DNA of 43,993 nucleotides, taken from positions 1-43,993 of the forward strand of contig JANQIV010000145.1 of assembly GCA_028282005.1 (NCBI GenBank), in the 5' to 3' direction. A model generated the notes under the pieces. That model was given only the letters and a program-made list of their open reading frames with translations. It ran no database searches and was not told the DNA's origin. The position numbers were made by a program, and so were the translations under genes. Source of the stretch: Melioribacteraceae bacterium. GTDB taxonomy: Bacteria > Bacteroidota > Ignavibacteria > Ignavibacteriales > Melioribacteraceae. Shown here piece by piece: positions 18,628 through 25,753 of the stretch (the first letter of the stretch is position 1; every line of letters starts with the position of its first letter).

Positions 18628-19403
18628 AAAAGCTTTCTTTTTTCTTAATAATAATTTTTCAAACACAATTTGTTTATTCTCAGGATCAGCATGTAATATT
18701 CACTGAGGTATTAAAAGACTATATTATTGATGGTTTTGTAAATTATGCTGATTTAAAAAACGACAATAGATTAGATACTTATTTAAATCAACTCGCGAAT
18801 ACTGATACAAATGACTTTCAAAATGAAAATGATGAATTAGCATTTTGGATAAATGCGTATAATGCATTTACATTACAAGTTATTGTTGAAAATTACCCTT
18901 TAGAAAGTATTAATGATTTACACTTTGGCGGATTAATTATAGGATCAATTTTGAGTAAAACAATTTGGGATGATGATAGATTCGTTATCAAAGATAAAAA
19001 GTATTCACTTAACAATATTGAGCATGATATAATCCGTGAAAAGTTTAATGAACCAAGAATTCATTTTGCTGTTGTGTGTGCGTCTATAAGTTGTCCTTTA
19101 CTATTAAACGAAGCTTATGAAGGACATAAATTAATCGAACAATTAGAGAAACAAACAATCGCATTTTTTAATGATGAGTCCAGAAATAAATTTAACTTAA
19201 AAAATAGAGTTGCAGAAATATCTAAAATAATGGATTGGTATGATGATGATTTTGGCGACAATGATTCTGAAGTATTAAAATATATTTCAAAATTTTTAGA
19301 AGATAAAATCTCTAAAGATGTATTGACAAATATTAATGAATGGAAAATTGATTATTTACCTTATGATTGGGGATTAAACGAGGTGAGTAAAAAAAGTAAT
19401 TAA
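18624..19403 (+). CDS. Secreted DUF547 domain protein
   Basis: The 259-residue protein has a signal peptide (about 1-19, ending VYSQ) and a DUF547 domain with FWINAYNAFTLQ (74-85) and a later VCASISCPLL containing two cysteines. DUF547 is widespread with no established activity; a papain/transglutaminase-like relationship has been suggested. The GTG start overlaps the stop of the TIGR04282 gene, the strongest evidence that it works with it. DUF547 genes recur near arsenosugar-type genes, which supports but does not prove a pathway role. It is followed by a 113-base gap that may hold a new promoter. Confidence 0.85.
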   Translation: MKKLSFFLIIIFQTQFVYSQDQHVIFTEVLKDYIIDGFVNYADLKNDNRLDTYLNQLANTDTNDFQNENDELAFWINAYNAFTLQVIVENYPLESINDLHFGGLIIGSILSKTIWDDDRFVIKDKKYSLNNIEHDIIREKFNEPRIHFAVVCASISCPLLLNEAYEGHKLIEQLEKQTIAFFNDESRNKFNLKNRVAEISKIMDWYDDDFGDNDSEVLKYISKFLEDKISKDVLTNINEWKIDYLPYDWGLNEVSKKSN

Positions 19404-19424
19404 ATTTGTTATTATAATTTTGTG

Positions 19425-19466
19425 ATGACTTTTTGTTTAACAATGCTTATTCTTTATAAGGCTTTT
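19425..19466 (+). promoter_or_regulatory. Candidate promoter/operator before the AhpD-like gene and arsS
   Basis: The gap after the DUF547 gene contains ATGACTTTTTGTTTAA (19425-19440), whose two overlapping decamers also occur before the TolC operon. TTGTTT followed after about 16 bases by TATAAG gives a weak sigma-70-like pair. It is unproven, because AT-rich DNA yields such matches by chance. Confidence 0.3.
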
Positions 19467-19516
19467 CAAAAAAAATCAAAACTATAAATCAAAAATAATC
19501 CTTGGATGGAGTACAA

Positions 19517-19849
19517 ATGGAAACATATTACAATCCTGCAGATTTAGCTAAGTTTGGTGAAATTGGCGAAGGTGCACCAGAGCTTTGGAAAAAATTTAGT
19601 GAATGGTATGGGGAGGTATTTAAAGAAGGTGCATTGAGTGAAAGAGAAAAATCTTTAATCGCTTTAGCTGTGGCGCATGCAATTCAGTGTCCGTATTGCA
19701 TTGATGCTTACTCACAAGATAGTCTTGCTAAAGGTGCCGACCTTGAACAAATGACAGAAGCAGTGCATGTTGCCAGTGCAATTCGTGGTGGTGCTTCACT
19801 TGTCCACGGTGTTCAAATGAAAAATATAAATGAAAAAATGACAATGTAA
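19517..19849 (+). CDS. AhpD-like CPYC protein, arsenosugar-associated peroxidase-like family
   Basis: The 110-residue carboxymuconolactone decarboxylase/AhpD-fold protein has the redox motif CPYC (C58, C61) inside AHAIQCPYCIDAY, followed by H84 in EAVHVASAIRGG. The length and the ELWKKFSEWYGEVF start fit the family annotated as arsenosugar biosynthesis-associated peroxidase-like protein. The ATG at 19517 is chosen because GGAG lies about 5 bases upstream; an earlier TTG at 19502 has no such site. It is 16 bases before arsS and surely co-transcribed with it. A thiol redox role in the pathway, perhaps supplying electrons or protecting an intermediate, is inference. Confidence 0.88.
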   Translation: METYYNPADLAKFGEIGEGAPELWKKFSEWYGEVFKEGALSEREKSLIALAVAHAIQCPYCIDAYSQDSLAKGADLEQMTEAVHVASAIRGGASLVHGVQMKNINEKMTM

Positions 19850-19865
19850 TTGAGAGGAAATTACT

Positions 19866-20912
19866 GTGGAAGCAAGACACAAATCAATGAAAGCTTTTGG
19901 CGAATCGCTTGCCGATGTAAATGAACAATTGAAAATTATTAATCAGCCGGGTGATTTTCCTTTCTTTGATGAAAAATATAAAGAAACTGGCGAAGAAGAA
20001 TTGAAAGCCGGAAAAATTGAAATCTTTCAAATGAATCTCGGCAAGATGTGCAACCAAGTCTGTAAACATTGTCATGTTGATGCTGGCCCGGACAGAAAAG
20101 AAATTATGACAAAAGAAACAATGCAGCTTTGTCTAGAAGTTCTTTCAAAGACAGATATCCCAACAGTGGATCTAACCGGTGGTGCTCCTGAGATGAATCC
20201 AAACTTTAAGTGGTTTGTTGATGAAGTAAGAAAATTAAATAAACATGTTATGGTGAGATCAAATTTAACAATACTTGTCACCAACGGATTTGAAGATTAT
20301 GCAGATTTTATGGCTAACCACGAAGTAGAGATTGTTTCGTCTCTTCCCTATTATAGAGCATCTTACACCGATAAACAAAGGGGGGAAGGCGTATTTGAAA
20401 AATCAATTTCTGCAATTAAAAAGTTAAATGAACTTGGTTATGCAAAAGAAGGATCCGGCTTAACGTTTAATTTGGTTTATAATCCAGTTGGTGCTTTTCT
20501 TCCGCCTTCGCAAACAGGTTTGGAAAAAGATTACAAACGTGAGCTAAAAAATAAATTTGATGTTGAGTTTAACAGTCTCTTTACAATTACTAACATGCCT
20601 ATAAGTCGTTACTTAGATTACTTGATTGCTTCTGGTAATTATGAAAGTTACATGAACAAACTTGTAAACTCCTTCAACCCAGCTGCTGCGCTAAACGTAA
20701 TGTGCAAAAATACTTTATCAATAGGGTGGGATGGATATTTATACGATTGTGATTTTAACCAAATGCTCGAAATGCGTGTTAACCACGGGGCGCCAAAACA
20801 CATAAGAGATTTTGAAATAAGTATGCTTGAAGGCAGAAAAATAGTAACTGGGCAGCATTGCTATGGCTGTACAGCAGGCGCAGGTTCAAGCTGCGGAGGT
20901 GCTACTGCTTAA
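19866..20912 (+). CDS. arsS: Arsenosugar biosynthesis radical SAM protein ArsS
   Basis: The 348-residue radical SAM enzyme has the cluster motif C62-x3-C66-x2-C69 (CNQVCKHC), GGAPEMNP as the usual GGE-like strand, and a C-terminal DUF3641-type domain with C280, C295, C332, C335 and C343; the tail CYGCTAGAGSSCGG is typical of ArsS. ArsS is thought to transfer the 5'-deoxyadenosyl group to dimethylarsinous acid made by ArsM, the first committed arsenosugar step. The GTG start at 19866 is supported by GAGAGGA 7 bases upstream. Some family members carry selenocysteine in the C-terminal part; here the codons are ordinary Cys. No arsM gene is present in the window. A strong hairpin follows. Confidence 0.93.
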   Translation: MEARHKSMKAFGESLADVNEQLKIINQPGDFPFFDEKYKETGEEELKAGKIEIFQMNLGKMCNQVCKHCHVDAGPDRKEIMTKETMQLCLEVLSKTDIPTVDLTGGAPEMNPNFKWFVDEVRKLNKHVMVRSNLTILVTNGFEDYADFMANHEVEIVSSLPYYRASYTDKQRGEGVFEKSISAIKKLNELGYAKEGSGLTFNLVYNPVGAFLPPSQTGLEKDYKRELKNKFDVEFNSLFTITNMPISRYLDYLIASGNYESYMNKLVNSFNPAAALNVMCKNTLSIGWDGYLYDCDFNQMLEMRVNHGAPKHIRDFEISMLEGRKIVTGQHCYGCTAGAGSSCGGATA

Positions 20913-20916
20913 TATT

Positions 20917-20947
20917 TAGGATTCCATTTTTTTAAGATGGAATCCTA
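20917..20947. terminator. Hairpin terminator between arsS and the convergent MarR-GNAT gene
   Basis: An 11-bp perfect stem (TAGGATTCCAT at 20917-20927 with 20937-20947) encloses a T-rich 9-base loop directly after the arsS stop. The stop codon of the convergent gene lies in the right arm, so the structure may serve both strands. The T tract after the stem is short. Confidence 0.7.
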
Positions 20948-21901
20948 TTTCAGTTTTAATAACATTTCTATATTAGTTCGCTTGTATTCACTCTCTCGTA
21001 ATTGAACCTTTTTAAAACCGAGTCTTTCATAAAGTTTAATTGCAGGTGTCAAAATTGTATTTGATACTAAATAGACTTCTTTTGCATCAAGCTGTTTTGC
21101 TTTTTTAATTATTGCCAATCCAAGTTTTTTACCTATTTGTTTGCCACGGTAGTTTTCATCAACAGCCATTTTAGCCATTTCATAAACTCCATTGCCGTCA
21201 TTTATTAGGGCTACTGTTCCAACTATTTTCCCTTCGTATTCAGCGAATAATATTGCACCGCCTTTATCAATGATATACTTTTTAGGGTTATTAAGGGAAA
21301 TTTCATCTTGCTTTTCTACAGTGAAATATTTCTTTATCCAGTCAAAATTTAATTCAGCAAAATGTTTTGCTAATGATAGTTTAAAATCTAATATTGTTAC
21401 TTCATCCATTCTGGAAGTTTTGATTGTTTGATTGACTCTATCAAAAAAACTTTTCTCTTTTAAAGATTCTTCCATTTCTTCAACGGCAAATAAAATATTG
21501 TTTGCGTGTTTAGAAAATACGTCAATTAGGCTTTTAGACATACCGTCCCAAAGCGGCTCCATTTTCGGAATCATTTCTAAAGCTTTTTCAGACAATGAAA
21601 TGCTTCTTTTTCTGCTGTCTGATTTATCCGGCACTGATTTAATAAGTCCTTTGGTTTCTAGTTCTTTTACAAATTGACTAATTGCCGGGTGTGATAAATC
21701 TAATCTCTCAGATAATTCAACTATCCCAAAACTTCCTTCTTTATAAAGCAGGTAAAATACAGGAAACCATTTCGGATTAAAGTCGATTTCATATTCATTG
21801 TAAATTGATGACACATCTTTCATGAATGTATCACTCAACCTTTTAAGCCTGCTACCGAGAACTAATTCCGCAAATTCTCTCATGTTTTTTCCATTATTCA
21901 T
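20945..21901 (-). CDS. MarR-type regulator fused to a GNAT acetyltransferase
   Basis: The 318-residue two-domain protein has a MarR winged helix at about 1-150 (LSERLDLSHPAISQFVKEL recognition helix, then wing PDKSDSRKRSISLS). A GNAT domain follows at about 165-318, with MAVDENYRGKQIGKKLG as acetyl-CoA loop and IKLYERLGFKKV near the end. Such MarR-GNAT fusions are known, but targets are mostly unknown. The ATG at 21901 is listed; an internal ATG at 21883 has a better ribosome site (ATGGA). A TTGACA-17-TATATT promoter with a 12-bp palindrome just after the -10 lies immediately upstream and suggests autoregulation. Confidence 0.9.
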   Translation of the reverse strand: MNNGKNMREFAELVLGSRLKRLSDTFMKDVSSIYNEYEIDFNPKWFPVFYLLYKEGSFGIVELSERLDLSHPAISQFVKELETKGLIKSVPDKSDSRKRSISLSEKALEMIPKMEPLWDGMSKSLIDVFSKHANNILFAVEEMEESLKEKSFFDRVNQTIKTSRMDEVTILDFKLSLAKHFAELNFDWIKKYFTVEKQDEISLNNPKKYIIDKGGAILFAEYEGKIVGTVALINDGNGVYEMAKMAVDENYRGKQIGKKLGLAIIKKAKQLDAKEVYLVSNTILTPAIKLYERLGFKKVQLRESEYKRTNIEMLLKLK

Positions 21902-21909
21902 AATTATAT

Positions 21910-21951
21910 GTAAGTACTTACTAATATAGCATTATAATTCCTATATGTCAA
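21910..21951 (-). promoter_or_regulatory. Promoter and palindromic operator of the MarR-GNAT gene
   Basis: Read on the minus strand, TTGACA (21946-21951) is followed by 17 bases and TATATT (21923-21928), a near-ideal sigma-70 promoter. The perfect palindrome GTAAGTACTTAC (21910-21921) begins one base after the -10 and should cover the transcription start, a classic place for a repressor operator. Confidence 0.75.
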
Positions 21952-22025
21952 TACTGGGTATTTAATTTCATTCTTTTTGAAGTTGGATGAATAAAATTAT
22001 TTAGCTCTTTTGTCAGAAGTTCAAT

Positions 22026-22535
22026 TTAATTTTCAGTATTAACGGGTTTTAATTTTTGAAATATTTGAATCCTGTTTCCGTTATTATCTAAAACTATGAA
22101 AGATTTTTGGTTTAATTCTTCTTCAATAAAAATCTCTCCCCTAAAACTTACTTCCTTTTCTTTTAGCTTGTTAAACAAACTTTCGGCATCTTTTACAAAG
22201 AACCCCGTTTTAAATAATCCCTTTAAAAGAAAATCCCTCTCTAACTTAGGTGTTAAATCTTCCAGGGATTTTATACCGGGCACACTAATCAGCTCAACAA
22301 CTAAATTATTTCCTTTTAAAATCCTTATCTGATTCGCCCCTTCATTCCAACTGAGTTCTTTTGCAACTTCCAGTCCAAAGACATTGGTGTACCATTTAAC
22401 GCTTTCCTCAAGATTTTGAACAGAAATAGCAAAAAAGTGTGATCCCTCAGTTTCGTATTCGACTGGTTTGGATGTTTGGGAAAAATTGTATGTAAAAAGT
22501 ATCAATAAAAACAGCAAGATATTCAGTGATTTCAT
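22026..22535 (-). CDS. Exported VOC/glyoxalase superfamily protein
   Basis: The 169-residue protein has a signal peptide (about 1-19, ending NFSQ) and one VOC module: HFFAISVQNLEESVKWYTNVFGLEV starts near residue 33 (first 20: HFFAISVQNLEESVKWYTNV), and FIVLDNNGNRIQIFQK closes it. VOC proteins form dimers of beta-alpha-beta-beta-beta units and include metal-dependent lyases and dioxygenases as well as binding proteins. A periplasmic location is unusual for glyoxalase I, so the function is open. It is divergent from the Lrp-type gene. Confidence 0.85.
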   Translation of the reverse strand: MKSLNILLFLLILFTYNFSQTSKPVEYETEGSHFFAISVQNLEESVKWYTNVFGLEVAKELSWNEGANQIRILKGNNLVVELISVPGIKSLEDLTPKLERDFLLKGLFKTGFFVKDAESLFNKLKEKEVSFRGEIFIEEELNQKSFIVLDNNGNRIQIFQKLKPVNTEN

Positions 22536-22595
22536 TTAGCCTCCGATAAATAATCATTATAATGATGTATTTTAGAATAATTGTCATAAAGGTTC

Positions 22596-22624
22596 TTGAC
22601 ATGCAGAATAATTTGCGCTATATT
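22596..22624 (+). promoter_or_regulatory. Sigma-70 promoter of the Lrp/exporter operon
   Basis: TTGACA (22596-22601), a 17-base spacer and TATATT (22619-22624) form a near-consensus promoter. Transcription should start near 22631, which places the true start codon of the regulator downstream at 22658. Confidence 0.8.
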
Positions 22625-22657
22625 AAACTGTATTTGAAAAATAATCAGAAAAGGAAT

Positions 22658-23116
22658 ATGGATTCTACAGACAAAAAGATTTTGACGCTTCTACAAGATA
22701 ATAGTCGCATAAGTAATTCGGAAATTGCCCGACAAATTGGAATGGTTCCTTCAGGCATACTGGAAAGAATAAGAAAGCTAGAAGAAAACGGATACATCAA
22801 TGATTACACGGCGTCGGTCAATCCGGATAAAGTTAATCTCGGGTTGCTGGCATTTGTGTTTGTTCGGACTGATGACATGGCAGGCGAATGGAGTACGGCA
22901 GAAGAACTTGCAAAACTTGAAGAAATTATGGAGCTGCATCATGTTGCAGGAGAGGATTGCTATTTGTTAAAGGTGAGAATGGCAAACAACAAAGCCCTTG
23001 CTGATTTTATGAGAGAGAAACTGACCCAGATTAAAACTATTAGATCAACTAAATCTGTTATTGTGCTGGATACTGTGAAAGAAACTTCAAAAATTCAATT
23101 ACCTGAAGTGGAGTAA
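22658..23116 (+). CDS. Lrp/AsnC family transcriptional regulator
   Basis: The 152-residue protein has an N-terminal helix-turn-helix (MDSTDKKILTLLQDNSR, then NSEIARQIGMVPSGILERI) and a C-terminal RAM ligand-binding domain (about 65-150) with HHVAGEDCYLLKV. This is the usual Lrp/AsnC length. The reading frame is open upstream to 22562, but the ATG at 22658 is chosen because it gives the canonical N-terminus, follows AAAAGGA closely, and lies after the strong promoter. An EamA-type exporter follows within 12 bases, so it probably senses an amino acid or related metabolite and controls its export. Confidence 0.92.
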   Translation: MDSTDKKILTLLQDNSRISNSEIARQIGMVPSGILERIRKLEENGYINDYTASVNPDKVNLGLLAFVFVRTDDMAGEWSTAEELAKLEEIMELHHVAGEDCYLLKVRMANNKALADFMREKLTQIKTIRSTKSVIVLDTVKETSKIQLPEVE

Positions 23117-23128
23117 TTGAGAGAAAGC

Positions 23129-24088
23129 ATGAGAGACGGGAGGCCTTCTTTGACAAATATTGAACACCCATCTAAGATTAAAATTGTATTAGCTTTTACA
23201 GCTATATATTTTATTTGGGGTTCAACTTACCTTGCCATCAGATATGCAGTAGAAACGGTGCCTCCTTTTTTTATGGGGTTTACGAGATTTGTAATTGCCG
23301 GTGCAATTATTTTGTTGATTGTTAAATTGAAAAAAGAAAAGCCTGCAACTAAAAAAGATTGGGTGATTGGAGCAATTTCTGGTTCGTTAATGTTTGGAGG
23401 TGGAAATGGTGCTGTTCAGTGGGCAAGCCAATTTATGCCGTCAAGTTTGGCAGCTATTGTTGTCGCAACAATCCCAATTTGGATGATACTTTTTCATTGG
23501 ATTCAATCAAAAGCAAATAAGCCTGATCTTCTAACTATGGCAGGAGTTATAGTTGGAATTATTGGTGTTATTCTGCTTACTGAAATTGAAGAAGAAGTTT
23601 TGATAAATAATAATCAGTTCGGGGGGACTGTTATTTTAGGAATGATTGTACTTATTATGGGAACTATGAGCTGGTCTGCCGGATCACTATATTACAGAAA
23701 CTCCAAACCGACAGTTTCTTCAATGAATATGGCTGGTATACAAACTTTCTGTGGTGGATTTACAATGCTGATCATAAGCTTGTTCAAGGGAGAACCACAA
23801 AACTTTGATGTCAGTCAGGTTTCTTTGCTTTCGGTTTTTTCAATGACATACCTAATTTTATTCGGAACGCTGATAGCTTTTCTCTCATATGTTTGGTTGT
23901 TAAAAGCCAGCACGCCTGCAAAGGTTAGTACTTATGCGTACTTTAATCCACTTGTTGCTATATTACTTGGTGGATTGATTGCGGGAGAGTTACTAACTAT
24001 ACACATGTTTTTAGGAGGTGCTGCCATTTTAATTTCGATAATTCTCATTAACAAACCTTGGAAGCAACTTAAGCTGCTAAAAAAATAG
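23129..24088 (+). CDS. EamA-family (DMT superfamily) inner membrane transporter
   Basis: The 319-residue product has ten hydrophobic helices and two EamA repeats. The first opens FTAIYFIWGSTYLAIRYAV and contains GGNGAVQWASQFMPSSLAA; the second ends near TYAYFNPLVAILLGGLIAGE, the family signature for drug/metabolite exporters. Substrates of this class include amino acids and many metabolites; none can be assigned. The ATG at 23129 is preferred to a TTG directly after the regulator stop. Co-transcription with the Lrp-type gene suggests amino-acid or metabolite efflux under its control. Confidence 0.92.
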   Translation: MRDGRPSLTNIEHPSKIKIVLAFTAIYFIWGSTYLAIRYAVETVPPFFMGFTRFVIAGAIILLIVKLKKEKPATKKDWVIGAISGSLMFGGGNGAVQWASQFMPSSLAAIVVATIPIWMILFHWIQSKANKPDLLTMAGVIVGIIGVILLTEIEEEVLINNNQFGGTVILGMIVLIMGTMSWSAGSLYYRNSKPTVSSMNMAGIQTFCGGFTMLIISLFKGEPQNFDVSQVSLLSVFSMTYLILFGTLIAFLSYVWLLKASTPAKVSTYAYFNPLVAILLGGLIAGELLTIHMFLGGAAILISIILINKPWKQLKLLKK

Positions 24089-24262
24089 ATTACGTCCACA
24101 AAAGTTTGTAATTCCAAAGTGATTAAGATACATTGCACTTTAGCTTAAATATTACTTGATATTCTGGCCTCAGGCATCACTTCATTTATTTTTAAGCTTT
24201 CTGAAGAAACAAATCATCAAAATTGTTTCCCGCAAATAATTATAAAATATACAGGAGTTAAT

Positions 24263-24529
24263 ATGAATATATTCGTTGGTAACTTATCGCCTGAAGTAAA
24301 CGATTTCGATTTGCAAGAGGCCTTTGAAAAATTTGGTAAAATCAAAAGTGTAAAAGTGGTGGTTGATATTTTCACTCAGCAATCAAAAGGATTTGGATTT
24401 GTTGAAATGTATAACGATAAAGAAGCGGCAGTTGCAATTGAAAAACTTAATGTTACGGAGCTGAAAGGAAAAATGATTCAGGTAAATAAAGCCAGACCGC
24501 CAAGAAAAGGAAAGGGACGAAGATTTTAG
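24263..24529 (+). CDS. RRM-type RNA-binding protein
   Basis: The 88-residue protein consists of one RRM domain with RNP2 IFVGNL (3-8) and RNP1 KGFGFVEM (42-49), followed by a short basic tail (RPPRKGKGRRF). Small bacterial RRM proteins of this kind, common in cyanobacteria and the Bacteroidota group, bind single-stranded RNA and are often cold-induced. AGGAG precedes the ATG. The 174-base upstream gap shows no certain promoter. The last codons overlap the convergent HxlR gene by a few bases. Confidence 0.95.
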   Translation: MNIFVGNLSPEVNDFDLQEAFEKFGKIKSVKVVVDIFTQQSKGFGFVEMYNDKEAAVAIEKLNVTELKGKMIQVNKARPPRKGKGRRF

Positions 24530-24858
24530 TTTGCTTCTTTAATAAACATTCCCCATTCTCTCAATTTTTCAATTACAGGTATTGTAGTTTTCCCAAGTTC
24601 CGTTATAGAGTATTCCACTTTTGGCGGAACTACGGGATAAACTTTTCGGCTTATAAAACCATCATCTTCAAGTTCCCGTAACTGCTGAGTAAGCATTTTA
24701 TAAGTTATTTTCTTCAAACTTTTTCTTAACTCCCCATATCTCCAAACTCTATCCTTTAACCTCCATAAAATTGGCATTTTCCACTTCCCACCGATTTTAT
24801 CCAGTGCAAGTTCAACGGGATTGTTATAAATTTTACCCTTTAACGTAAATTCCGGCAT
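24526..24858 (-). CDS. HxlR-type winged-helix regulator
   Basis: The 110-residue protein has the HxlR signature: ALDKIGGKWKMPILWRL, then RYGELRKSLKKITYKMLTQQ (recognition helix) and EYSITELGKTTIPVIEKL in the wing and last helix. HxlR proteins are dimeric regulators of stress or aldehyde-response genes. Some sense electrophiles through cysteine, but this one has no cysteine, so it would need another signal. It is divergent from a DJ-1/Hsp31-like gene with a palindromic site between them, so control of that gene and itself is likely. Confidence 0.93.
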   Translation of the reverse strand: MPEFTLKGKIYNNPVELALDKIGGKWKMPILWRLKDRVWRYGELRKSLKKITYKMLTQQLRELEDDGFISRKVYPVVPPKVEYSITELGKTTIPVIEKLREWGMFIKEAN

Positions 24859-24913
24859 TAATTTCTCCTAAAAAATATTCTTGTTTAAGTCATTATTTAC
24901 AAAACTTACCTAA

Positions 24914-24944
24914 TTGATAGTATACTACTAAAAAGTGCATACTT
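24914..24944 (+). promoter_or_regulatory. Candidate HxlR operator overlapping the promoter of the DJ-1-like operon
   Basis: TTGATA (24914-24919) and CATACT (24938-24943) are spaced 18 bases apart. A perfect palindrome TAGTATACTA (24918-24927) and a second inverted site AAGT-GCAT-ACTT (24933-24944) overlap the -35 and -10. GTATAC-type sites between divergent genes are typical for HxlR regulators. Confidence 0.55.
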
Positions 24945-25013
24945 GTCATAAAGGAATATATAAACTAATTTTAGTAAAAATAATTTATAAATCAAAAAAG
25001 AAAGGCGATAAAA

Positions 25014-25751
25014 ATGAGCGCTAATGTAAACGTATTGAATACAAAAAAAATTGCTTTGGTTGTAGCTAACCCTTCGGTATCAAAACAAACGGGGTGGCCC
25101 ATCGGTTTTTGGTGGTCGGAACTTACTCACCCTTATTGGGAATTTACAGAAAAAGGATACCAGGTTGATATTTTCAGTCCTGAAGGCGGTGATCTAGAAG
25201 CAGACGGATTCAGTGACCCGGAACATGAGAGCGGCTACTCAGCACATGATTTAGTTTCACTCGGATTCAAGAAATCTGAAAAACATTTAGAACTGACTAA
25301 AAGCACAAAATCTATTGATGAAATAAAAGTTGAAGAATATGATGCAATATTCTTAACAGGGGGACAGTCGCCAATGTATACTTTTATCGACAATGAAAAG
25401 CTGCACAAATTATTTGTTGATTTTTATGAAGCCGGAAAAATAGCTGCCGCAATTTGTCATGCAACGTGTATTTTATTAAAAGCTAAAACTTCCGAAGGCA
25501 AACTGCTTGTTGAAGGAAAAACATGGACTGGTTTTGCAGACAGCGAAGAAGCATTTGCAGATAATTTTGTAGGGCAAAAAATACAGCCGTTTTGGATTGA
25601 AGAAGAGGCAAGGAAAATTGAAAATACTAATTATATTAATGGCGGGTTATTCAAGTCGTTTACCGTGCGTGACGGAAATTTAATCACCGGGCAACAGCAA
25701 TATTCCGGAACTACCGCAGCCAGATTAGTAATAGAAGCATTGGGAGTATAA
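25014..25751 (+). CDS. DJ-1/PfpI superfamily protein, Hsp31/YhbO-like
   Basis: The 245-residue protein has IFLTGGQSPMY (112-122) and the nucleophile elbow AAICHATCILL with C148-H149, the Cys-His arrangement of class I glutamine amidotransferase-like Hsp31 proteins. PIGFWWSELTHPYWEF at 29-44 and the E in SELTHP match the acidic third residue region of this group. These proteins degrade methylglyoxal or protect against reactive carbonyls. There is no signal peptide. Divergent from the HxlR regulator and 2 bases before the NADP-binding gene, it is part of a probable aldehyde/carbonyl stress operon. Confidence 0.9.
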   Translation: MSANVNVLNTKKIALVVANPSVSKQTGWPIGFWWSELTHPYWEFTEKGYQVDIFSPEGGDLEADGFSDPEHESGYSAHDLVSLGFKKSEKHLELTKSTKSIDEIKVEEYDAIFLTGGQSPMYTFIDNEKLHKLFVDFYEAGKIAAAICHATCILLKAKTSEGKLLVEGKTWTGFADSEEAFADNFVGQKIQPFWIEEEARKIENTNYINGGLFKSFTVRDGNLITGQQQYSGTTAARLVIEALGV

Positions 25752-25753
25752 TT

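Noticed and set aside
19866..20912. Selenocysteine in ArsS.
   Set aside because: The frame has no internal TGA and ends with TAA; the C-terminal positions are Cys codons.
22562..22657. N-terminal extension of the Lrp-type regulator.
   Set aside because: It would start upstream of a near-consensus promoter and adds residues foreign to the family.
24089..24262. Cold-shock type leader or riboswitch before the RRM gene.
   Set aside because: Only a weak AAAGTG/CACTTT pairing was found; nothing matches a known leader.
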